From contig JASAOO010003279.1 of the NCBI GenBank assembly GCA_030849075.1, positions 1 to 35,444 on the forward strand: DNA of 35,444 bases. Reading direction: 5' to 3'. The notes beneath the pieces were generated by a model, which saw only the letters and a list, made by a program, of their open reading frames with translations, was not told the origin of the DNA and made no database searches. Position 1 is the first letter of the stretch. The number at the start of each line of letters is the position of its first letter. This DNA is from Zelonia costaricensis (lineage: Eukaryota > Euglenozoa > Kinetoplastea > Trypanosomatida > Trypanosomatidae). The position numbers and the translations under genes are program-made. This document shows, piece after piece, positions 9,231 to 17,243 of the stretch.

Positions 9231-10850
9231 TCAGCAGGTCAACAGCGTGCCGATGCTCTCCATCCAGGCATGCGCGGCGGACACAAACGGCGTCGCTGCC
9301 ACTGCCAGCGCGGCCGCGTCGCTGTGCCGCAGATCCGCTGAGATGCTCATGAGGACGAGGTTCGACTCGAGGCTGACGCCGACACCGCCGCCCGCCATGT
9401 CTTTGCCCAGCAGCGCTCCCTGCAGTAGCGTCTCGTACAGCTGCATGCGACGCACGGGCGAGGCCGGCAGAGTGTCCAGCAGCGTCACGTACAGGAACAA
9501 CCGCTCCGACTCGCGGTCCAGCGTCACGAGCAGGTTCAGGTCAGCGGAGACGGGCACAACGCAGGTGTCGTTGTCGGGGTCCAGCTGCAGTGGCGCGGCG
9601 GAGTCGAGGACCTCCGTAAGGCGCCCCAGAGCTGCCTCAACCAGGTCGTCGATGGGGGACCCGTGCATCGGCGCGGTCGCGTGCCGCTCGCCGTCTACGG
9701 CGGCACGACTCCTCGACTCCGCGACCGCGAGATGGGCAGACTGCAACGCCGCTTCCTTGTCGTGGAGCTCGTACTGCAGCCCACGTATCTCGCCCTCCAT
9801 CGAGTGCACCAGGTCCTGCATCTTCGCCTCCTGTGCCGTGGCGTCGTCCTGCAGGCGACGGCGCTCCTCGCGCAGGAGGTCCAGCTCCTTCACCAGCTCC
9901 TCCTCCTTGAGACGCCACCGCTGCCCTGCGGCGGCCTGCGCCTCGGCGACTTGCTGCTGGGCAGCCGCCACGGCGGTCTGGAGCCGACGCACCTCCTCCT
10001 CCAGCCGCCAGTCCGGCGCGGCCTCGGCGGCCTGCCGCGCCACCACCTGCAGCTGCTCTCGCAGCCGCACATTGTCCAGCGACAACGCCGCCACCCTCGC
10101 CTCCAGCTCCGCGCAGTACGAGGCAAGATCTTGTGCGGCTACGGCAGCTGCTGCGGTGGTGACCGGTGATGCAGAGGCTGGCGCGGCGCCGAGTTGCCCG
10201 CAGGTTGACGTGTCCGCAAGCGTCACTGCAGCACTTCCCGATGCGAGCTGGTTGAGCGAGAGGCGGCGCAGGGGCTGCGACTGCTGCCGTGGTGCTGACC
10301 CCGATGGGGATGTGCTCACAAGCTGCGGCGTGCCAAGCGCAACGCCTGTGAGGGGGGTCGGCGGCGAGGTGGGGGTCACCTCGACGAAGGAGCCATCCAG
10401 GCGCGGCGTGAAGGTGCGCCGCGCAAGGTCTTCGGGGTGCACCGAGATGAACGGCGACGATGCTGAGGCTGAGCCAGTAGCACGCATCTCGGAGAGGCGG
10501 GAGCTGCTCAGCGCGCCGCTCTCCCTGTGCGAGACGCGTCCTCGTGGCGACGCATTCGTGTCGGCCTTCATAATCGGTTGCTGCTGTTGCTGCAGACGCA
10601 GAATGGCGCCATCAAAGAGGTCCGCATCCTTGCCGCTCATGCCGTCCACAAGAACCGCGCCGTTGAAGGTCAGGAGTTGCTGCGCCGGGTCGACGCCGGC
10701 GGCCCGCTGCAGGTAGCGCTTGATCTTGCGCACGCTCAGCAGCTGCACGTCGCCCTGCATCACAAGCTTGTACTTGTAGCCATCCACGTCCGACAAAACG
10801 TGCACGCACTTCGTCTGCGCCGGTGCTTCGGCGGCGGCGGCGGCGTCCAT
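9231..10850 (-). CDS. Ubiquitin-like domain, coiled coil and CesT-like (Tir chaperone) domain protein
   Basis: The protein has 539 residues in three parts. Residues about 15-86 look like a ubiquitin-like beta-grasp: a hydrophobic N-terminal strand, a VRKIKRYLQ helix, the LLTFNGAVLVDG segment matching the ubiquitin I-x-x-G-x-x-L loop, and a final strand ILRLQ, followed by poly-Gln. Residues about 235-385 form a long heptad-rich coiled coil (repeated LEARVAAL/LREQL/EEVRRLQ patterns). Residues about 401-539 resemble the CesT/Tir-chaperone fold first known from bacterial type III secretion: paired strands with LNLLVTLDRESERLFLYV, a helix MQLYETLLQGALLG, then a GVGVSLESNLVLMS hairpin and a last helix. 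CesT-like domains occur in kinetoplastid proteins, where their role is unknown. No di-glycine end is present, so the UBL is not a processed modifier. A scaffold or adaptor role is inferred. The ATG at 10850 is preceded by an acceptor-like AG. Confidence 0.85.
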   Translation of the reverse strand: MDAAAAAEAPAQTKCVHVLSDVDGYKYKLVMQGDVQLLSVRKIKRYLQRAAGVDPAQQLLTFNGAVLVDGMSGKDADLFDGAILRLQQQQQPIMKADTNASPRGRVSHRESGALSSSRLSEMRATGSASASSPFISVHPEDLARRTFTPRLDGSFVEVTPTSPPTPLTGVALGTPQLVSTSPSGSAPRQQSQPLRRLSLNQLASGSAAVTLADTSTCGQLGAAPASASPVTTAAAAVAAQDLASYCAELEARVAALSLDNVRLREQLQVVARQAAEAAPDWRLEEEVRRLQTAVAAAQQQVAEAQAAAGQRWRLKEEELVKELDLLREERRRLQDDATAQEAKMQDLVHSMEGEIRGLQYELHDKEAALQSAHLAVAESRSRAAVDGERHATAPMHGSPIDDLVEAALGRLTEVLDSAAPLQLDPDNDTCVVPVSADLNLLVTLDRESERLFLYVTLLDTLPASPVRRMQLYETLLQGALLGKDMAGGGVGVSLESNLVLMSISADLRHSDAAALAVAATPFVSAAHAWMESIGTLLTC

Positions 10851-11750
10851 GTTTGGAGAGAGAAAAAGCCAAAGGCCACCCGAGAAGGGAGAGGGCCGGT
10901 GGCGGGTTCAACTAGCCCGGGCAGCGGAGGAGGAGGAGGAGTGGCAAGCAGCGCAGCAGAGGGCCCGTGCACGGAGAATCACGTCGAAGCAGAGGATCTA
11001 GAAAACGCAGCGGCAAAGCTGCAGAAAAAGACAAAAGAGTGCTGGTGCCGTGCCGTGGGAGTGGGGGGGGGGGTGCGCAGGGGGACTGCGGCTCGGAAGT
11101 CGTGCGGTGTAGGGAGACGCGTAGGGTTGACGCGTTTGGTCGCCGTGTCTCCTCGCTGTTTCTTCGTATGGTGTACACAGCCACGCGCCGTGTCAATGTA
11201 GAGGCGCTCTGGCGTGATTGCCGCGCAGCCGAACGCAAGCTACGGGGGAGGGGGGGAGGGGGGACGAGGAGCGAAAGGAAAGGAAGGGCAGAGGAGGTAA
11301 GACCGGAGATGAAGGGCTAGAGGGCGGAGGCACCACTTCACAACAAAAACAAGGGGGAGCGCGTGTTCTTCTCCAAACTTGCGCGACAGGGTACAGTGTA
11401 CTAGTAAACTGAAGCTGACGAGCAGGAGAAGCTGTCACTGGAGGTGAGCCCGGAGAAACGCGTCCAGGTGCACGTACACGTAAACGCTCACACGCAGGCG
11501 CGCCCTGTTGACTGCACCGCCAAGCGCGTTTTTCTTCATATCGGCGAGTCTCGGGTTGTTTGTTTTGTGTGTTTTTTGGGCAAGCAGTGCACGTGTGTCG
11601 TGTGTAGGCGCCATGAGATAGAAAAGGGCAGATGAGACCACCGCAACTCAAAAGCCTACAGCGCCGGTTGTAGACTGTGTTACATCAGATCGTGAAAAAA
11701 AAAAAACGATCGAGAAGGAAGAAGCGAAAAGTGCGAGGCGTAATCGTTGC
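10851..11750. other. Spacer between the 603-residue gene and the UBL-CesT gene
   Basis: No supported gene. It contains poly-G and G/A runs (11065-11077, 11245-11275), an A run at 11695-11706 and the UBL-CesT leader. Short open frames here are low complexity. Confidence 0.65.
10912..10937 (-). promoter_or_regulatory. Candidate splice acceptor for the UBL-CesT gene
   Basis: A CTCCTCCTCCTCC tract on the sense strand leads to GGGCTAG (AG at 10913-10912), giving a leader of about 61 bases. Pattern-based inference. Confidence 0.45.
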
Positions 11751-13562
11751 CTACATCTCCGTGAGAAAGGTCAGCACCGGTGGAGAAGCCTCGTCGTGCG
11801 AGCGTGTCACGTGCTTCCGCTTCGCCCGAGCCGCCAGCTTGGCCACCGTCTCGGTGAGCTCCTCCTCGGACGGAGCAACGCTCACCTCGTCCATTGGAAA
11901 GCCCCACGCAGCGTTGAACTCCTTGGTGGATTGGCGCAGGATGTAGCGGGCCCCCATGCACACCTGCTCACCCACCACGAGACTCGCCACCCCCTTCACC
12001 GACATCCCAATCTGCTGCAGCGTTAGACCCTCCGTGACCCGCTCGTACTCCACCTGCTGCGCGCGTGGCACCTTGGGCTGCACCGGCGACGCGCCCATGA
12101 ACCGACCGGTGATGCGGGTGTCGGCCACCTGCTCGTGCAGCGTCACGTCAACGAAGCCCATGCTGCACCGCATGTACTTCTGGGCGATGGGGACGTGGAT
12201 GCGGTGAAAGCACGAGCTGAGCAGCTGCATCTTCCACTCCCAGTGAAAGCTCACGTGCGGCGTCCAGCTGTAGTCGAGCTCATTGAGGAACAGCATGGCT
12301 CGCTGCAGCTTCTTCTGAATGCCGCGCTCAATTAGGAGGAGGCGGTTGCGGCGGGACGGGAAGGGCGCGGCCAAGACGGCGTTCAGCGACTCCTCGACGT
12401 CGCCCAGCAGGGAGCCGAGGTGCTCCTCTGCCGTGTCCTTGAGCGCCGCGAAACCGGCGTACTCGTCGCACTTGGCCTCAATCGAGAGGAGCACCGACGA
12501 GAAGTTCTCCATGTCACCCAGCATGCGCACGCAGCGGGCCAGCAACTGCAGCCGCGTCTCTGCCTCGTCGGCGTTGATGGCGGGTGTGGTACGCAGGTAC
12601 GCCATCGTGTACTGCAGCATCCACTCCGCCGTGTGCACAATGGCGACGGCGCGGTAGGCGCGGGGCACGAGGTGCTGACGGGTGTAGGCCTCCACCTCAA
12701 TCGCGCCGTGCAGCACGCGGGTCGCTGCCGCGGATGGGGTGGCCGAGGTGGGGCTGGGGCTGGCGCTTCCGACGCCGGTGTCGGTGATGCTGTCATCCAT
12801 CTCCGTCCGCGCCTCGTCATGTGCGGTGAGGTCGGCCGCGCAGGGCACGACGATCTCCTCGTCGAGCTCGCCGCGCTCCATCGCTGCCAGCACCCGCGCC
12901 GCCGTGTCGAGCAGCTCGGCGAAGGAGAGCGGCGCGCTCTGGCAGGAGACGGCGACTTCCACGATTTCGATGTTGTCCTCCACCTCCGCCCGGGCATCGC
13001 GAATGGAGGCGGTGGCGCGTGTGGTGGAGCGCAGCTTGTGCAGGAAGTCGCGCACGTCCTCGGCGCAGTTGCCACGCAGCGCGGCCAGCGAGGGCTCCGA
13101 CGAGGACAGGGAGACGTCGGGTGTGGCCGCAGCCGTTTCGTGCGCCTGCTGCTCTTGCTGCACAGCCTCTAGACTTGCTGCATTGAGCACTGGCGGGGGG
13201 GACGGCGGCGGCGGGGGTGCGCCGGCGGCGGTGGCGTCCTCGAGCGTCAACTGCGTGCGGCCCCGCCAGTTCTTGAAGTCGATTCGCTCGAAGAGACGCC
13301 GCTCCTCTGGCCTCAGTGGGGGCAGCACCTTGCGCGGGGTGTAGTAGCCCTCCTTGAGCGTCGCAACGGCGAGCTCGCCGAGACCCCTGGCGAGGGCCAG
13401 CTGCTCTACGTGTTTTTCCTTGTTGATGCGTTGCTGCTGCTTGCGGAAGCCCTCCATGAGGTCCTTGTCGAGGGCATCGCGGGAGTAGGACGACGGCACT
13501 GCCTCCGGCAGTGGCGACGCCGCACCTCCGCTCGTCGGGAAGCGCGCGCGATCGGAGTGCAT
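11751..13562 (-). CDS. Conserved-looking hypothetical protein, 603 residues
   Basis: I do not recognise a named family. The start is the ATG at 13562; the open frame runs further upstream but there encodes only low-complexity leader with a Thr/His repeat. Visible features are a basic, charged N-terminus ending in a Lys/Glu/Gln-rich helix (FRKQQQRINKEKH), a proline-rich linker of about a dozen residues, a variable acidic middle, and a well-structured second half. That half is mainly helical, rich in aromatic and charged residues (for example FHWEWKMQLLSSCFHRIHVPIAQKYMRC), and looks globular. There is no signal peptide or membrane segment. Codon use (G/C at third positions) and the long uninterrupted frame show that it is a real gene. 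A helical scaffold is a guess; no function can be assigned. Confidence 0.85.
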   Translation of the reverse strand: MHSDRARFPTSGGAASPLPEAVPSSYSRDALDKDLMEGFRKQQQRINKEKHVEQLALARGLGELAVATLKEGYYTPRKVLPPLRPEERRLFERIDFKNWRGRTQLTLEDATAAGAPPPPPSPPPVLNAASLEAVQQEQQAHETAAATPDVSLSSSEPSLAALRGNCAEDVRDFLHKLRSTTRATASIRDARAEVEDNIEIVEVAVSCQSAPLSFAELLDTAARVLAAMERGELDEEIVVPCAADLTAHDEARTEMDDSITDTGVGSASPSPTSATPSAAATRVLHGAIEVEAYTRQHLVPRAYRAVAIVHTAEWMLQYTMAYLRTTPAINADEAETRLQLLARCVRMLGDMENFSSVLLSIEAKCDEYAGFAALKDTAEEHLGSLLGDVEESLNAVLAAPFPSRRNRLLLIERGIQKKLQRAMLFLNELDYSWTPHVSFHWEWKMQLLSSCFHRIHVPIAQKYMRCSMGFVDVTLHEQVADTRITGRFMGASPVQPKVPRAQQVEYERVTEGLTLQQIGMSVKGVASLVVGEQVCMGARYILRQSTKEFNAAWGFPMDEVSVAPSEEELTETVAKLAARAKRKHVTRSHDEASPPVLTFLTEM

Positions 13563-14131
13563 CGTAGCGAAAGCGGAGCGACGTCGCCCGTGGGGAAGGG
13601 TGAAGGGGTTGGGGGGATGGGAGGCTGCTCTCTTGGCGAGCGGATGCAAGTGCGCGAAGCGACGGGAGAAAAAAAAAAAACAGGCAAAGGTCAGAGAGCC
13701 TCGCGAAGGTACGCCACTGCGAGTGTACGATGTCACGTATTGATCGGGTGAAAGGAGAGTCGGGAAGAGTCGAGGTTGAGTGTGTGAGGCGCTGGTCATC
13801 GAAGGTAAAGGAAAGGGGGGTTTGTTCGGGCCCACATCGGGATTGCGTGTGCAAGGTAGAGATGAGCCGGGTAGCTGAGCCGCTAAAGAGGCGACGTGTT
13901 GCCTCGAGTGATGGAAAGCACCGCTCGGCAACGACTGCCTCCGAAAGACAGTACCTCTATCCACCACCCCAAACGCTATTTTTTTCTGTTGTGTGTGTGT
14001 GTGTGTGTTGAATCTTGCGGGACGAGGACCGTGCGGTGAGGCGGCAATTGCGGGCAACCGCTTTGTCTGCTCCACCCCCTCTCGACGTACTGCCACAAGC
14101 GGACGTCCGCACTTGCACTGCGCTGTGCCGT
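13563..14131. other. Spacer upstream of the 603-residue gene
   Basis: It holds the leader above, a TG run at 13990-14008 (CA in sense) and the short 3' UTR of the C-terminal-anchor gene. No gene is supported. Confidence 0.65.
13632..13681 (-). promoter_or_regulatory. Candidate polypyrimidine tract and splice acceptor
   Basis: The sense strand has a 12-base T run (13681-13670) followed by CTCCC and, further on, CGCCAAG with AG at 13633-13632. That gives a leader of about 69 bases before the ATG at 13562. Confidence 0.45.
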
Positions 14132-15259
14132 CTAGAGCACGAGGTCCTTCGTGAGAAAGACCCAGACGAGCAGCAGCGCCACGACGCCGACAACCGCAGC
14201 GGCCAGCGTGCTCGTCGTCTCCAGCACCGCCGTGTCGTCGCCGAAGAAGAAGTAGAGCGCGAAGGTGTAGTCGCGCGGGTGGCGGTGCAAGTCGAGCGGC
14301 TTGCTGTCCGCCGTCTCGACGCGCACGTCGGCTGTGCGCTCCGTCACGGTGCTCCGCAGCAGGACCGCGGCGTCGCAGTTGGGGCTGCGCACGAGGCGCA
14401 GGCGCACGCTGTCAGGGAACTGCGCGCGGCACGTCAGCGCGTCCGGGGCGCGCGGGGCGCAGTAGTACGAGTAGAGCAGTGCAAAGTTGGCCGTGCTGTG
14501 CGTGCGGGCTGTCACCGCGGCGGGAGGCGTGCAGCGCCATGTCACACTTATGTAAAGCTCCGTCGGGGCCTTCGCGCTCCAGTGCACCGGCACCGGGCTC
14601 ACCACGTAGTAGAAGAGCGGCTTCCACCGCTGCTGCGGCGGCGGTCCTTTCTCCTGCGCTGCGGGCGCCTCACCCGTACTGGCAAGCTTGTGAGCCGAGG
14701 CTGTCCGCACCGGCCGCAAGCAGCCGTCGTTATCGAAGTCGCACTCCGCGACGTCGCCGGCCACGAGGGCGTCGCCGGCGCAGACGAGAAGGTTGCCAAG
14801 CAGCCGCCCGCACTCGCTCATCGGAAAGAAAAAGACGTACCAGCCCCGCTCCAGGCCCGCGAGGAGCGCCGAAGACGAAGGCGCTGCAGCATCCCACGGC
14901 GACGGGGTGCCGCTGTTGCCGCTGTTGTCTTCGGTGAGCGTGTACGACTGCCGTAGTCGGTAGGCGGCTGTCTTGAGAGTCGTCTCGGCGTGCAGCGTGC
15001 AGTGCGTGCACTCCACCGCCTCCATCTCGCACACCGAGTAGAGCGCGAAGAGATCGACCTCGCCGTCGGACAGGGTTTTTGCCGTGCGCAGCTGCGAGTC
15101 TACGGCAGCGTGGCGCGCGGCCGCGGCGGCGCTCGCGGAGTCGACCGAGTCGGCCGGAGCGGGGGAGCGGTACCGCATGCGATAAAGCCCCGACAAGGGT
15201 GGCACGCGATACGGGACTACCCCCACCGGGGGGCGTTGCGATGCCGTCGAGTGCGCCAT
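14132..15259 (-). CDS. Unknown protein with a single C-terminal transmembrane segment
   Basis: The protein has 375 residues and I do not recognise a family. There is no N-terminal signal peptide; the only clear membrane segment is near residues 347-367 (AAAVVGVVALLLVWVFL), followed by about six residues (TKDLVL), so it is probably tail-anchored with the bulk in the cytosol. The N-terminal 50 residues are polar and Pro/Ala-rich. A small cysteine cluster (CEMEAVECTHC, near 81-91) and several aromatic beta-type segments (WYVFFFP, LFYYVVSPVPVHW, ELYISVTWRC, FALYFFF) suggest a beta-sandwich domain facing the same side. The ATG at 15259 is the first after an acceptor-like AG at 15300-15299. It lies between two other genes on the same strand with no overlap. 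Confidence 0.8.
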   Translation of the reverse strand: MAHSTASQRPPVGVVPYRVPPLSGLYRMRYRSPAPADSVDSASAAAAARHAAVDSQLRTAKTLSDGEVDLFALYSVCEMEAVECTHCTLHAETTLKTAAYRLRQSYTLTEDNSGNSGTPSPWDAAAPSSSALLAGLERGWYVFFFPMSECGRLLGNLLVCAGDALVAGDVAECDFDNDGCLRPVRTASAHKLASTGEAPAAQEKGPPPQQRWKPLFYYVVSPVPVHWSAKAPTELYISVTWRCTPPAAVTARTHSTANFALLYSYYCAPRAPDALTCRAQFPDSVRLRLVRSPNCDAAVLLRSTVTERTADVRVETADSKPLDLHRHPRDYTFALYFFFGDDTAVLETTSTLAAAVVGVVALLLVWVFLTKDLVL

Positions 15260-15298
15260 TAATACAGTCGCAACGGGGGACGGGCGGCCGTTGGTATG

Positions 15299-15330
15299 CT
15301 AGGTGGGAGGCGGTGCCGCGACGTAGGCAG
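15299..15330 (-). promoter_or_regulatory. Candidate splice acceptor for the C-terminal-anchor gene
   Basis: Sense-strand CCGCCTCCCACCTAG has its AG at 15300-15299, giving a leader of about 39 bases. Inferred by pattern. Confidence 0.4.
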
Positions 15331-15810
15331 CCGGGAGGTGACGGCAGCGATGCAACAACAGGACAGGAAATACGAGGAGTAAGGCAAGAGGAGTTCAACG
15401 CGCGAGTGGAGGAATTGCATTGGGAAAGGGTAGAGGACCTCGGCCCGGCAGTCTCCCGACTGCTCCAAGGTGCTCCAAGTTTCCACGGGATTCGCGTTCT
15501 CTTCCTTCTCGAGGACAGTGTGAAGGAATCCGTACTCGGGAAGGACAAGGGGGAGGGATGGAGACAAGAACAGGGCCAAGGAGGTGGGCACCACGTGCGC
15601 CATGCGTACAAGAAAAAAGAAACAGAGCCGCAACCGCTTCATTCAGTATACGTCTATGTGTGTGCGCACGCGCGTGTGTGTAAGTGCTCGTGAGGTGGTT
15701 AACCGCTTTGACATTATTCGCGCCGAAGACGCCGCGCGCACGCGTGCAGTACTCAAACACCTGCCATCCACAGCAGGGCCGCACCCCCGTGAGGTGAGCG
15801 AGGGGGGGAA

Positions 15811-15827
15811 GGGGGGGGGGGGGGGGG
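15811..15827. repeat. Poly-G homopolymer (17)
   Basis: Seventeen consecutive G on the + strand (C in transcript sense), next to a shorter G block. The length is likely unreliable in any assembly. Confidence 0.9.
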
Positions 15828-16001
15828 CAGCCAATGCACGGGTGCCCAGCCGAGTTCGCGATAATAATAGGAAGAGCCGTTGCACGGGTGGCATCGGCAC
15901 AGACACAAGTGCGTCGCACGGCGCAAAGGGCACCCATCCGTGTAGAGCCGCCCAGTAGCAGAGGGGGTGCCGCATGACGTCTTCTCCAACCTTCCATGGC
16001 G

Positions 16002-16766
16002 TCACTCGTCGCTGGTAGCACCGCTGCTGCTGCTGCTGCTGGTGCTGGATGCGCTCGAGCTGCTCGCGCTAGAGTCGGAGCTAGAGCTGCTCGAGCTGGA
16101 CTCACTACTGCTACTGCTGATGGACGAGCTAGAGCTGCTTGAGCTCGAGCTTGAGCTCACATCGTCAGATTCAGAGTCCGTCGCCATCAGCCCGTCCGAC
16201 TTCGACTCGGGACGAATGGAGTGGCAGAGCAGGCACTCTCGGTACTTTGCCGGTACCATGGTCTGGCAACGCGCACAGTGCCAGTACACGGTGTCCAGCT
16301 CGTGCGTCGGCGCGCTCCACTGGATCTGCGACTCGTCGGCGTTGGCGTAGTACACGTGCCGCGTCGCCGGATCGAAAAACTCGTACCAGTCCTCGCCCAC
16401 GTGGGCAAAGGCGCAGTCGCGAGTGTCGTGCATGCCGCCGCAGTCCCGGCACAGATACTTCTTTGTGGGGCACTGGCCGACGGAGTGGCCGCGCTGGCCA
16501 CACTGCGGGCACCCTCGCACGGCGTCCATCAGCGAGTAGCTCTCCGGGTGCTGCAGCAGGCGCGGGCACTCCACCGTCCAGTGTGTCTTGCCGCAGATGT
16601 GGCAGTGGAAGTCGCGCGGTACGGGTGGCCGCTCCACGCCGGCGTCGCGGCCGTGGCGGTCCGCCCCGTGGCGGCCGCGGCGGCGGTGCGGCTTGACGCT
16701 GTACCGACTCTCCGTCCGCCCCTCCCGACGGCTCTCGCGGCGTTCGCTGCGTCGACTGTGACCCAT
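16002..16766 (-). CDS. Zinc-knuckle, WW-like and RanBP2-type zinc-finger protein with poly-Ser tail
   Basis: The protein has 254 residues. Residues 1-45 are Arg/Ser/His-rich, like RS-type RNA-binding tails. Three CCHC knuckles follow: C55-C58-H62-C67, C86-C89-H94-C99 and C106-C109-H113-C118. Then comes a WW-like module (W127 to W150 with P153 and Tyr-Tyr at 139-140), and a RanBP2-type finger starting YWHC with C164-C167-C178-C181. Residues about 203-254 are nearly all serine with Asp/Glu, a likely casein-kinase-2 substrate. CCHC and RanBP2 fingers usually bind single-stranded RNA and WW modules bind proline-rich partners, so a nuclear RNA-processing factor is inferred. The RanBP2 finger lacks the usual central Asn. 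The ATG at 16766 was chosen because it follows a strong pyrimidine tract and AG; the upstream open frame is low-complexity leader. Confidence 0.87.
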   Translation of the reverse strand: MGHSRRSERRESRREGRTESRYSVKPHRRRGRHGADRHGRDAGVERPPVPRDFHCHICGKTHWTVECPRLLQHPESYSLMDAVRGCPQCGQRGHSVGQCPTKKYLCRDCGGMHDTRDCAFAHVGEDWYEFFDPATRHVYYANADESQIQWSAPTHELDTVYWHCARCQTMVPAKYRECLLCHSIRPESKSDGLMATDSESDDVSSSSSSSSSSSSISSSSSESSSSSSSSDSSASSSSASSTSSSSSSGATSDE

Positions 16767-17243
16767 GCGAGAGGAGCGCCAGGGGCTGGAGGCTGGAGGT
16801 GAGTGGCGAGGGGAGGGGGCGCTACAACCACGGGGGAGGGGAGGGGGGGGGGGGCTGCATAGGATGGCGCGCGAGGGTGAAGTGACAGGCGTGGAAAGCA
16901 GAAGAAGGCGTCGAGGGGAGAGAGAGAGGCAGCGAGGTGGGGCGTAGGATGGAGAGACAGCAGGCATTGGATAGATGCGGAGGAAGGGGTGGGGCTCGGG
17001 CGGTTCGCCGTTGCCTGTAGAAGGTGCGGGGGGGGTTGCCGGTGCATTCGGCCGCACGTGCTCGGGCGCGTCTGTTTCGCGGCACATCAGCAGAGGCCCG
17101 CAGGTGCGACCAGTGTTTGTCGCTCTGATCGATTGCGTGGCTTTTTAGAACTCGGTCTGTAAGAAAGCAGGGGTTCGCGCCACCGAAGAAAGAACAAAGA
17201 CGGGGGGCATAGGCAAGTGTGTCTGCGCGCCTGCGTCTTGAGC
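16767..17243. other. Spacer between the SET-domain and zinc-finger genes
   Basis: It contains the zinc-finger leader with a C-rich tract (sense) and the short SET 3' UTR. No gene is seen. Confidence 0.65.
16822..16855 (-). promoter_or_regulatory. Candidate polypyrimidine tract and splice acceptor for the zinc-finger gene
   Basis: The sense strand has a C-rich/CT tract followed by GTGGTTGTAG (AG at 16823-16822), placing the spliced leader about 55 bases before the chosen ATG. This supports that ATG over open-frame starts further upstream. Confidence 0.5.

Larger units (their letters stand above)
15260..16001. other. Spacer between the zinc-finger and C-terminal-anchor genes
   Basis: No gene is supported. 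It contains a 17-base G run at 15811-15827 and a TG/CG alternating stretch near 15655-15680. Presumed 3' UTR of the zinc-finger gene plus the next leader. Confidence 0.65.

Noticed and set aside
9247..10716. Plus-strand open frame of 489 codons opposite the UBL-CesT gene
   Set aside because: A mirror frame produced by high G/C at third codon positions; Ser/Arg/Ala-only composition.
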